From Cycas panzhihuaensis (Eukaryota > Cycadophyta): a stretch of DNA of 64,000 bases. The notes under the pieces are model-generated. The model saw only the letters and a list, made by a program, of their open reading frames with translations. It was not told the DNA's origin and made no database searches. A program made the position numbers and the translations under genes. Shown piece after piece: positions 13,880 to 24,310 of the stretch (its first letter is position 1; every line of letters begins with the position of its first letter). Location of the stretch: positions 61,759,741-61,823,740 of the forward strand of contig CM041465.1 of NCBI GenBank assembly GCA_023213395.1, in the 5' to 3' direction.

Positions 13880-15299
13880 CCTCTTCTCAAGTATCTAAGA
13901 ACTACCTCCCAAGCTATGTCATAAATGATATTATAGCCCTACCTCACTCTCCTTATCCTTTATCTATTAATATATAGAAATCATAGACATCTTATTCTAG
14001 CTGTGTGCTGATAGAGTTTCCATTTGGTCTATAATACAATCATATTTGGCTTAGAGGTGGTCCTCTCATTATATCTCCTCCTTCTCTTGAAATACCTCCT
14101 CAAATCTACCCGATAGCTCCTCTATCCTCCCTTATAGGTCGATAATCCATACCTCTACTCAAGGGACAACCTCAAGTAGCACTATTATAACTGGGGTCAC
14201 CACCCCCTCTCCTCATCCCTCTAAATCTCGAATCCTCTCTTGGAGTTCATGATGCTCTACTACCCACATCTCCATGTCCCTTATCAAAGTGGTAAATACC
14301 ACCATATGGGGTCACACCAATGTTTGATTTCTACTATCTACAATGGGAGGCTATCCATTTTTGTATACCATGGGGATGATCTCATTAATTATATGACATA
14401 TAAACTTATAAGTGAGGCCCTCCTCTAATAAGGAAACAAGTCTACTAATAAGTCCAAATCATATATAAGAAATCAAGCTAAAATATAAACTCAAAGAATG
14501 GACTAATAGGTAAGTGAAAGGGTAATACCTCCCTAAGAGATGTCTCCCTATACTTTGATGGATGCTTAGTTAACTCCCTCTCCCTTTGTATCAACACCAT
14601 ATGCCTCCTTTCCCTTAGCGGTCCCCTCATCCTCATCTTTGGCTGCCTCTCCACCCTCACCAATGACCTCTTTAATTATTTCTACCTAATCCTCTACATC
14701 CTTATCTCCCTTCTCATCACTATTCTAGTGGAAACCCTAGTATGGATGCCTCATATAGTTATCCAAAGTGAGTAGGTTAAGTGATGTTGCATATACTATC
14801 TTTGGAACCTACTCAAGTTTACTTAGGCTCCTAAAGTGTGTGGGCCATCTATGCATAAGGGAATTGCCATCCTCCACTAGTTTTGGCCTAGTCCTAGGCC
14901 CCACTCCATGGAAATGATTAGAGAACCAACACTATAATAATGTGTAGTAAGAGAATACCCCATGGTTAGTTACCTGAATCTAATCCAATTAAGCCATAAT
15001 GTTGGAGACTATGAGGGTCACCCAATCTAGTCTGTTGCTACCCTCACATCACCATATGACATCCATCCATCCTCTTAAGACTTCTCTATAGTTTTATCAT
15101 CAAGATATCTAGAACAAAATAACAAATATAGTCATCTTCCTTAATTGAGGAATGCCAAATCTCATAATCCTTATAACACTGCCACTCCTTTGATTCGACT
15201 ACCCTCTACTATAGAAATAAGTTATTACTACCCTGTGTGCCTTATTTGCACTAGGTAGTATCCCTAACTTAGGAGGTGCCCCCCTCATTGAAAACCCTA
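13880..15299 (-). pseudogene. Tat-type antisense ORF, C-terminal part
   Basis: On the minus strand, frames with protein-like character run from 15299 leftward. From 15299: LGFSMRGAPPKLG, then FGIPQLRKMTIFVILF, a block with DWVTLIVSNIMA and GVFSYYTLL, and HRWPTHFRSLSKLE near 14850. An acidic linker follows (EGGEAAKDEDEGTAKGKE, about 14600-14650). Near 14200 a heptad-like stretch, MEMWVVEHHELQERIRDLEG, suggests a coiled coil. Antisense ORFs downstream of integrase are known for the Tat lineage, some with a plant-mobile-domain-like fold. That assignment is inference from layout and weak motif likeness. The frame is split at 15300 by the TR-GAG insertion and continues at 17262. Confidence 0.6.
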
Positions 15300-15304
15300 A
15301 TAGT

Positions 15305-15740
15305 TGTTGGAGTTAATCGTCATCACTCCACTTCCACCTTTCCAACCAAGATTGTACACCTCATCAACCTCAATTTAGATATGTGATGCTCAACATGTCA
15401 ATGTAAGTTAAGGTAAGTTTAACTTTGATTTATGTTAAGTTGAGTTAGTTTCATTTGAGTTAAGTGAATATTATTTTATTATTATTTTAAATTTAGGGAT
15501 TAAGGAGTTTCCCTCCTCCCCTAAATTATAAATATTAAGGGATGTGCAACCTTGGTGTCTCTAGACACTGCTTCCTTATTGAAATTTGTAATACTCACTT
15601 ATCACAATGGCTTGAATACAAAGTTTTCATGTGCTTATACTATCATGCTACATTGATGTATTGAAGATTTATGATGTGTATTGATGTATTGAAGATTATT
15701 ATATGTTCTACCCTGTTCTCCTGCAAATACTTTTCCATCA
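15305..15740 (+). repeat. TR-GAG 5' LTR
   Basis: 436 bp, from TGTTGGAGTTAATCG to TTCCATCA. It aligns with 16846-17261 throughout. It is 20 bp longer, mainly from a local duplication of ATTGATGTATTGAAGATT near 15650-15695. Confidence 0.93.
15527..15534 (+). promoter_or_regulatory. TATA-box candidate in TR-GAG 5' LTR
   Basis: TATAAATA, conserved in the 3' LTR at 17058-17065, in a GC-poor context after a C-rich block. Its position in mid-LTR fits a U3 promoter. No transcript evidence. Confidence 0.5.
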
Positions 15741-15742
15741 TT

Positions 15743-15754
15743 TGGTATCAGAGC
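15743..15754 (+). other. TR-GAG primer binding site (tRNA-iMet)
   Basis: TGGTATCAGAGC, the exact complement of the plant initiator-Met tRNA 3' end, two bases after the 5' LTR. Confidence 0.95.
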
Positions 15755-16092
15755 TTGGTTATGCAACATTTTATTTCCTTGTATCAAGTTTACATTAAAA
15801 TATTATTCATTTGAAAATCAAAGGTTAAGAAATCTTTATGTTTCATCATTAAAGTTTATTTGAGAGGTATACTTATTGAAAAGCCTTTTTATCATTATTA
15901 AAAGAATCATTTCTTTATTGTGCTTAGTTGATTAACTTTTGAAAGGGCATTACATCTCTTTATATATGTTCATTAGTGTATTACATTTTCTTTTGAAAAA
16001 TATATCTGAAATCATAGATATTCATTAATTTATTGACTCTTTTGATTTGGTAAAAGCATACTTTATATGTTTTAAAGTTTTTTTATATAACA

Positions 16093-16845
16093 TGGCACAA
16101 TTACCTATATTTGATGGGCAAAATTTTTCAGAATGGTATAAGGTTATAAAAATCTATTTTATTGCACATGATTTATGGAAATATTTGTAAGCTAACTATG
16201 ATATTAGTATCAAGGAAAACATTAGAAAGGATAATGAAGCATTAGGATTATTATTTTGCACTATGAATGATGATGTTTTTTTAAAGGTTTGTGAATTAAC
16301 TACTTCTAAATCTATTTGAGATATTTTAATTTCCACTTATGAGGGAGCTACCCTCCTTGTATTTGATGATATTTTTGTTGAGCATGTGAAACAGGTGACA
16401 GAACAGGTGGATCATGATGAGAAAACCAATGAAGATTTATATCAAATGTAGGACCAACTTGATATACAAGAATTTAATCCTCCATTTGAGGGGGAGAATG
16501 AAAATGAATCCTATGACATGATAGAGAATGAATCTGATATGACAAAAAAGGAATTTTATGATATGACAGTTGTTGACAGCATACAAATTACAAAAGATAA
16601 AGTTCAAATTTAAATTTTTCTCAATGTTCCAGTTGATAAAGTCAAAGTTGCATCTATATATGCATACATGAATCAAGCATCATCTACTTACAATTTCTTT
16701 TCATCATTCCTTGGTAAAGAGATATATTTTGCAAGAAGGTTGAAGTATGTTAATAAAGATCAAAATTTTAAAGTTTTTTTCAAGTATAAGTTTCATAAGT
16801 TCAAGGAAAAGATACAAGTGTTTGTGATGACATTAAGGGAGAGAA
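16093..16845 (+). pseudogene. TR-GAG gag-like gene (copia UBN2/DUF4219 type)
   Basis: Starts MAQLPIFDGQNFSEWYKVIK and continues with LWKYL, KDNEALGLLFCTMND and ILISTYEGA, the pattern of the copia gag N-terminal domain (aromatic-Gly-Asn-Phe, Trp, LW, Asp-Ala-Leu). In-frame stops occur at LWKYL*, SKSI*, YQM* and VQI*. The C-terminal part, from 16668 (MNQASSTYNFFSSFLGKE), does not look like classic copia gag, and no CCHC knuckle is visible. The last open stretch runs through the end of the internal region into the 3' LTR. A purine-rich AAGGGAGAGAA lies right before the 3' LTR. Confidence 0.75.
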
Positions 16846-17261
16846 TGTTAGAGTTAATCATCATCACTCCACTCCCACCTTTCCAACCAGGATTGTACAC
16901 CTCATCAACTTTAATTTAGACATGTGATGCTCAACATGTCAAGGTAAGTTTAACTTTGATTTATGTTAAGTTGAGTTAGTTTCATTTGATTTAAGTTAAT
17001 ATTATTTTATTATTATTTTAAATTTAGGGGTTGAGGAGTTTTCCTCCTCCCCCAAATTATAAATATTAAGGGGTGTGCAACCCTGGTATCTTTAAACACC
17101 ACCTTCTTATTAGAAATTTGTAATGCTTACTTCTCACAATGGCTTGAATACAATACTTTCATATGTTTATGCTATCATGCTATAATAATTTATGATTTGT
17201 ATTGAGTTTTGATTATTAGTTATATATTCTGCCCTGTTCTCCTACAACATTTTTTCCTACG
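16846..17261 (+). repeat. TR-GAG 3' LTR
   Basis: 416 bp, from TGTTAGAGTTAATC to TTCCTACG; the terminal CA has changed to CG. Followed by the target duplication ATAGT. Confidence 0.92.
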
Positions 17262-17480
17262 ATAGTCTCCTCGTATCTCATGATATGACGGTCACATCTC
17301 CTATGCCTAGTAAATAGAAAGCTTGCCACAGTTTATCCCAACATGATACAATGTCTACAAGTAGTGCTTGATCAAATGCATATTGTCACATCATGATCAC
17401 CCACAATAACTTACACTTCCTCAAAATCTCCCTATCTCAATCTGTCATTAGTTGAGAAAGACTTAGCTTAGGTGAACCAA
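17262..17480 (-). pseudogene. Tat-type antisense ORF, N-terminal part
   Basis: Minus-strand continuation of the frame at 13880-15299. Visible are REILRKCKLLWVIMM, then LVDIVSCWDKLWQAFYL, then GIGDVTVIS and DTRRL directly at the insertion point. The pattern of a Trp-containing helix, then G-x-VT, then D-x-x-RLLG resembles the start of the plant mobile domain (family hallmark: W-x-P-E-T-H-T-F, GEMT-x-T-L-x-D, LLGLP). Two in-frame TGA codons interrupt it. The start codon is not certain. Confidence 0.6.
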
Positions 17481-19537
17481 TGTTTTTATGATTATCTATC
17501 ACAAAATTAACCTATAAAACAACATAAATCATGAGATATAACAATCTATAATGCACTAAGATTGATCATATTCTAAATAAATAATCTAAACAAGTTAATT
17601 TAGGAGATGATTATGGTTAAATATATCAATTTTAATTTCTCTATTGCATACCATAGATATTTCTATGGTACTACAAATTTCTTTATGACATTATATTAAT
17701 ATTTGTGGTGCTACTAGGTTTCCCTGAGATGATTCACAATACCATGAAATCTCTTGGTACATAAAAACCTAACAAAAATTGTAAAAAAATAAAAAATAAA
17801 TATATTTGGATAGAAATAATCCATAAAAAAGAGACCATGATGTTAAATTACTGTTGCTTAGCCATAAACTAGATGCAATTTGGCCTCCATTTGGGTAAAT
17901 TCAAATGAATTAAGGTAAGGCCCTAACTAAAAAATAGAAATACAAAAAAATATTAAAAACAAAATAAATTCACATAATTTACTTACCAGGCTAGGTCTCA
18001 TAATGGCCTTAGTCAAATTCTAGATCCACTGGCTCCTCTTATTTATAAATTTAATGGTTTGTGTACTTGTGGCAATCTTAGGAAGGTCTAGGGTTATAAA
18101 ATAAAAAGGTTTCTTTAATAAATTTCTTAATAAATGAACATAAAAATGAAATGAAAATTAGCGAAAAGGACCTAATATATAAATAATCATAACTTTCTCA
18201 TATGACATCAATTTGGATCCCCGTTTGACTCATTGTGATCATTACTCCATGGATTATGCTTCCATCTCTGACATGGCCATCTTTACCTCCCAGTCATGAT
18301 TATTTTAGCATAAAATTTAGCCTTGATTTATCATTAATGGATGATATTAATAACCCTTTTTTCCTCATGAGAAAGCCTTTATTTACCTATATCTTGTTGT
18401 CTCCTCTTATATTAGTGTTTATAGTTTATAAGACTATCTTGCAATGTTGATCCCTTATTTCATACTCCTGTCAATGCATTAGGTGTCATGCACTCTTTGA
18501 CCCTTATCCCCTTCTCACATTCTATCTTTTTTGTTCCTTAAGATCATCTTCTTACTTGTACTATAAACACTTATAGCTCAATTCCTCTTGTATTGTGATC
18601 TTCTCCTAGTTACACTATCAGCCCATAGGTCCTCCTTTATTTTTAACATGACCATTGATTAAGCTTCAAGTGCCATTAGCCTCCCTTTATTAGCATCACT
18701 TACATATAGATTTGATTGTATATTATTTGCCTTCTTAGCTTATGGTTTTACTTCATGACTTTAGTCTTGTTTATTCATCATCCCAATTGACTCATTACTT
18801 AGATATGAGCATATAGTGTCTCATGTTTGGTCTTTGTTGTAATAAGGAGTATTAGTTCTTCATGGTCACTAACCTAAGGATCCTATTCCATGTATATCCT
18901 ATGATAGGCATTCAAGGTACTCACATGACTTTCCCTTTATATCTTGAGGTTTGACTCTCCCCACTTGCTTCTCAAGGTTAGGTCATTTCCTCTATTAAAG
19001 CATAGTTGATATGATGAGTTTGCTTAGTTTCCCAATGGTTTGACTTGCTACCATACTTATTCATATCATCTAAGCTATATACATATATGTTCCCTTAAAG
19101 GAAAATAAAAGAATAAAAAAAGGAAAAGAAAAATCTATAAATATATATAAAATAAAAGATATGTATTTGTGTTTTTATTAGGGGAGCATATCTACCACCA
19201 CCTTCTTTGTATCTAGGCTAGGTTGTATGAAAATCTCACCCCTACATATGGTTTATAGGTTGGATCCAGTTGAGTGGGCTATTTATGACCTTTAGATCTA
19301 GTTGTGTGGACTCACCATGGTCTCAATCATGAACAAAACCTATCCAACATGGTTGCAGCTTATGATAGGCCTTATAAGAGGTTGTGACACTAATATATAG
19401 TTTCTCCTAAGGATGAACTTTTTCTTATCATTTTAGTCAAACTATACACACCTACCTAAGCCCTTATGACATGGTTAATTCCTACCATCTCTCTTTATTC
19501 AATGAGATTACCTTGAGTTGGCCTTATATCTATCCCT
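17481..19537. other. No gene recognised
   Basis: 17481-18230 is AT-rich and noncoding, with blocks such as CTATGGTACTACAAATTTC. 18235-19100 contains pyrimidine-rich frames of up to 71 codons on the plus strand without any family motif I recognise. 19190-19537 precedes the RNase H and may be the upstream part of the same decayed ORF. Confidence 0.4.
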
Positions 19538-20060
19538 ATAACATTGATCATCTATATTAACAAGGGTAACCATGGGAATCTTAGGTCTTCTCCTACAACA
19601 TGGACCATTAAGGATCACTTAGGGCATACTCTCATCCATTTTGGAGTCTATTTACCCATTGCTACTAGTAACATAACTGAGTATATTACTATTATAGAGT
19701 CTGTGAATGATGCCTTGCATATCTAACATGGCTTTATTGTATTGTATTGTGACTCCCAACTCATTATGTCCTAACTCAACTAGGCTTACCATGTTTATTG
19801 TCTATAGTTGAGATCTCTTTCTGATCATGCCAGGTCCTTTTTAGCTTAATTCTCTTCCATCTCTATTTATCACATCAATGAGGACTTAATATTGAGATTA
19901 ATAGATTAGTGGCATTCATCCTTGAGTGTTATTTTCCACTAGTAGGTGACCCTCTTCTAGCCTAATGGGCCTCATATTAAGACATATACTTAGGAGGAAA
20001 CCCCTCCTAGAGTCACCTTTAGGGGGCACTCACTTAAGAGACTAAATTATGGTGATAACC
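19538..20060 (+). pseudogene. Archaeal-type RNase H domain, Tat lineage (plus-strand copy)
   Basis: Reads IIYINKGNHGNLRSS, then KDHLGHTLIHFGVYLP, TSNITEYITIIESVNDAL, then VLYCDSQLIMS and AYHVYCL. These are the family landmarks: a D-G-G-S-x-G-N-P-like first strand, N-x-x-E-Y-x-x-x-x-x-x-x-L, and the Y-x-D-S-Q-L strand. The first catalytic Asp is Asn here (YINKG for YIDGG), Glu in TEY and Asp in YCDSQ remain. Tat gypsy elements carry a second, archaeal-type RNase H. Plant LINEs also carry one, but a LINE RT is not seen here. A second copy lies on the minus strand at 31986-32466. Confidence 0.75.
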
Positions 20061-20426
20061 ATAAGTACTCTGAGCCCACTTTAAAAGCTTGGCCATGCTA
20101 TCAACTTCTCTTACACTCTAACAAGAGCCTAAATCACGACCCATACTCCAAAACTAAGGGTAAACTAGCTTGTACATTTATACATACTTGACTAGGTTAT
20201 GGCCTTCCTAAGGTACATTACTCCTTAATGCTTACAACCTTATCCTTTTTGTTATTTCATTGTTACTTCTTTATTTGTTGATTTCCTTTTCATGTAAAAT
20301 TTACCTATGATATAATAAAAATAATATAAAATCATAAAAAAAAAAAAAAATCATAACATCCTAAAAATATAAAAGAATTATAAAGCAACCAAAAACCCAA
20401 AAATAATATAAATAAATAAATAAATA

Positions 20427-20666
<240 letters not shown>

Positions 20667-20667
20667 T

Positions 20668-21014
20668 AACATCAAAAAGCTAAAAATATGGCTTCAAGAT
20701 GAGCCTAAACAACCCCTCCTTTTAAAGATGATCACTAATGAGGTTAAGATATGGTGACCCACCCTGATCATTGAGTCTTCCCTTGGATATTTGAGGCATT
20801 GCTTCATATATCTAAGGGTTGGGGTTTTTGAGCTCCACTTTGAACCACATTGCTTATCTTGTCTTGCTATTGGGGTAACCCCTCAATCACTTGATACCCT
20901 TACTCATGTATATATATCTATATATATAACATTAAAAAACCAAAAATATGTCTTCAAGATGAGCCTAAATAACTTCTCCTAAAAAATGTGACCACTAAGG
21001 AGGTTATGATATGG
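20668..21014. repeat. Tandem C/B units before repeat A
   Basis: Unit C (GGCTTCAAGATGAGCCTAAA, then AGGTTAAGATATGG) at 20668-20754 recurs at 20930-21014 after a short TATATA block. Behind the first C lies unit B (GTGACCCACC to CACTTGATAC, 20753-20905). Behind the second C lies repeat A copy 2, and B appears only after it, at 23331. The first unit therefore looks like an unoccupied version of the second. Confidence 0.8.
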
Positions 21015-23318
21015 CTTCAATTAGACCTAAACCAAATATCTCTTAACTAATAGAATATTTCTTTTGTTTCAAATCTAGACTAAGAGATATAAAGTCTAAG
21101 AGGACCTAAGTGAACATCTTTGTCTAACTCCTAAGAAGGAGTCTCCTCTTAATTGATCCATTTAATGGGGATATGAATTAATAAGGTAACAGAAGGCTAG
21201 GATATGAGGGGATGATTGAATCCACTAGCCTATACAATTAGATGGAGAAGTTCTAAGTTTGAAATTATGCTAATAATGTCTCTTATGTCCTTCCTAGGGG
21301 CTTTTTTTCTCTTATTCTTTCAACCTTTAGAGTTTTACTTAAGTGAAGGAGAAGGGTTAAGTAATAGAAAGGTTTCTAGCTCTTTCTTCTTGTTTTGTTT
21401 TGTTGTGTTTTTTTTTTTTTTTGATATGAAGTAAAATGAAGTATGATCAATGAAATTATAAGATTTATTTGCCTAGTTTTTAAGACACAAACAAGAGAGC
21501 TAATCACATATGTAATATGTTCTTTTTTTATGAATGAAACATGTTAAAAATATAACACAAGCCTACTTTATTCAAGTATAACATACAACTTTTCTAATGA
21601 AAGAGAAACTAATATGAAATACAACTAACACCACTTATAACTATATATACAAATCACCAAGAAGTCCAATAACATGTAATGTTAATATGAGGCTTCTCAT
21701 TCTAATTACATGCTATATTTATTTTGAATAATGCTTCTATAATGAAAAGAGAGATTTCTAAAGATTAATTTCTACTATTATGAATGATTTTTAGATCATA
21801 AATAATGCATATAACCAATCATATCTAAATCATAATCCTTAATCAAGCAATAAGGGAAAACATAAAGAGGTTCTATCATAATTAGAATCTATTAGAAACC
21901 AAAGGGATCCTTGAACCTTATATCATCTAATTAAATCAAGAAAATTACATTCCCAAATTTAGATTTTATTTTCAAAATAAAAGAAATAATGAAAAGAGTG
22001 AAATCAAATAAGACTAATATTATAACTTCTTTCCTATCTTAAAACTCTTACCTTAGAATAGCTTTCTTTCTTTTATATGATCAAATTACTTTAAATTCTT
22101 CCTTTAAAAATAATAATAAAGAAAGAGAAACAATAACCATAAGCTAAACCATAGCTGTAAATAAGCCAAATATGAAAGTAAGTCTCTTAGAATTTAGACA
22201 ACTATGAAAGAATGTGGAAGAGAACATATTTTTTGAGTAAAGAGATGAACATACTTTACACTAGTCTTCTCTCCTTTTGTAGGGTAGATCTTTTGACCAA
22301 TTTATAAGGTAAGAAAGGAGTGTAGAGACACCAAAAATACTAGAACAAAGGAGAGAAAAATTTTAAGGATAAATAGTCACCAAAGAGAAGCAAAGTTATA
22401 AGAGTTCTTAATAGGAAAATCTTGCCAGAAACCAAGAAGTTTGAAGTTGAAAACCCTAGGAGAGATTAAGAAAATTAAAGAATCAACCATAAAAAATATA
22501 AGCATTAGTGAAATAGTAACCAAAGCATCAAAGTCTCCTCTTGATTTCATCCTTTTTCATCTCAAAAAGCAGTCTTTCAAGTCACAACAGTAAAAAACCT
22601 CAAAAAATCTCAAGAAACTCTGTAAAACTTGATCTTTTAACTCTCTTAATTTGAATGATAGACAACAACACAGTTAAGATTTATTGTGGGCATTAAAGAG
22701 ATAAGTTTACATTAAATCTAAGTGGTGACATATAAAATTTTAGTGCGCTAGATGAGTTTTACATGCATGACAGTAAAAAATACAACCAGCCACATTTTTG
22801 GAGCCATAAAAATTATGACTTTATACTAAAAAATGTGATTGATCATGTTTTTGGTAAGAAAAAAGATGTGATAAATCAAGAGGTTAGAATGGCTCATTAA
22901 AAGGGTCAAAATTTAATTTTTATTGATAAATTTAAGCATAAATAACTTTAATAATAAGGAAAGAGGCCCAAAATTGATGAAAACGATAAGCATAAGCTTA
23001 GAAATTAATAAAAAAGATAATGGAAGGACGAAACCAAGACAAAAATCTGAAAAAGAAAGGCTCTAAAAAAAGAATTAAATTAAAATGATCATGAAAGAGA
23101 GAAATTAGTGCCATAGGTATTAGTCATCAGCAAGAGATAACACAATCATATAACAATCATCATTTAACATACATCATCAATAAAATAAAGATATTATTTC
23201 AACAAAACATGGCCTAGTGCATATGAAATAAACTTAATTAATCATGCTCACATGAAATAATACAATAAATTCATTACATGCAATAAGAATCAGTAAGAGG
23301 GCCAAGTTTTGTTGAAAT
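21015..23318. repeat. Repeat A, copy 2 (2,304 bp)
   Basis: Homologous to 6865-9230 along its length. Flanked by AGGTTATGATATGG (21001-21014) and AGGTTAAGCTATGG (23319-23332), 12 of 14 identical; the unoccupied-looking unit has AGGTTAAGATATGG once at 20741-20754. No coding frame and no convincing terminal inverted repeat. Confidence 0.78.
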
Positions 23319-23490
23319 AGGTTAAGCTATGGTGACCCACCTTGGCTATTGATTCTTCCCTTGGATATTTGAGGCACTACTTCATATATTTAAGGTTTGG
23401 GGTTTCTGAGCCCTACTTTGAACCATATTACTTATCTTATCTTACTATTGGGGAAGCCCCTTAATCACTTGATATTCTTATTTATTCTTG
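23319..23490. repeat. Unit B, second copy
   Basis: GGTGACCCACCTTGG through CACTTGATATTC, matching 20753-20905. Ordinary unannotated sequence (23491-23636) separates it from Copia-B1. Confidence 0.85.
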
Positions 23491-23636
23491 CTTAGGTCCC
23501 TTGTAACCACTGGCCTATATAGATTGATCTAGTCATTAACCTATTATTACTCTTAGCTCGTACACCTCTGATATCATTTCCCAATGAGGCTAAACTAAGA
23601 GAAACACCCTCTAATTATTAGCTAATTAGGTAAAAA

Positions 23637-24239
23637 TGTTGGGTATTGCGAAAATAATTATTGGGATAAAATTATGGCATGTTTTTGGCGTGATTTCCCC
23701 ACCTAATCTTTCTCAGGGGATTCCAAGGGGGGTGGCATCTAGGAGGGGGTTCGGGGGCGATAGCCCCCAACCCAAAAAATTAGCCATATAAATGTTATCA
23801 AAATGTAAAGAGAATCAAGGTCATTCGATACAAATACCTTAGATTCTATAGTTGAGATTTAGGTCTTGGTTGTTCCTCTCATATAGCCCATTTTAGGGAT
23901 TTTCTTATTATGTTGTAATGTAATGCAATGTAATTGTGATGAGGGTGGTGGCTAGTTGTTGTTCTTGAGAGTACTCTATAACTGTGATGTAATGTTTCTC
24001 CATTCTACAATAATAAAGATTGATACCTTTCCTATGTGGATGTTTCCCTAGCACACTGCTAGGGTTTTACCACGTTATATCAGATGCACATGTGATGTTT
24101 GGCTTTCATTTTCTTACTATTGTATAATCTCTGATTTTAGAACTTACATGTAATTTTAAGTTTCAAATTTTGTAACTGGTTGTAAGAATGTAATAGATCT
24201 TTGTGGCAGTTAAAGGGTTGGGACCTTGTATTCTCAACA
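23637..24239 (+). repeat. Copia-B1 5' LTR
   Basis: From TGTTGGGTATTGCG to TTCTCAACA. Contains a perfect GC-rich hairpin GGGGGC-GATA-GCCCCC at 23753-23768. The TATA-like site reads TACAAATA at 23829-23836, where both the 3' LTR (28352) and Copia-B2 (59741) have TATAAATA. Confidence 0.95.
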
Positions 24240-24241
24240 AG

Positions 24242-24253
24242 TGGTATCAGAGC
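24242..24253 (+). other. Copia-B1 primer binding site (tRNA-iMet)
   Basis: TGGTATCAGAGC, two bases after the 5' LTR. Exact initiator-Met complement. Confidence 0.95.
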
Positions 24254-24310
24254 TACTCTTTTTCTTGTAGCGAGTTTATGAAGGTTTTAGTATCAGCTTT
24301 TCTATACCAA

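Larger units (their letters stand above)
15305..17261 (+). mobile_element. TR-GAG: complete gag-only LTR retrotransposon
   Basis: 1,957-bp element with two LTRs, an initiator-Met primer site and a gag-like frame, but no protease, integrase, RT or RNase H. Target duplication ATAGT at 15300-15304 and 17262-17266. It lies inside the minus-strand Tat antisense ORF, whose frame runs on correctly once the element and one ATAGT are removed. This matches the class described as terminal-repeat retrotransposons with a GAG domain, which need enzymes in trans. Both LTRs and the target duplication support one insertion event. Confidence 0.92.

Noticed and set aside
14240-14428. 62-codon plus-strand frame
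   Set aside because: Opposite the coiled-coil part of the antisense ORF; no motif of its own.
21015-23318. Repeat A as a Helitron or a terminal-inverted-repeat transposon
   Set aside because: No TC start, no CTRR end with hairpin, and only a few matching bases between one end and the reverse complement of the other.
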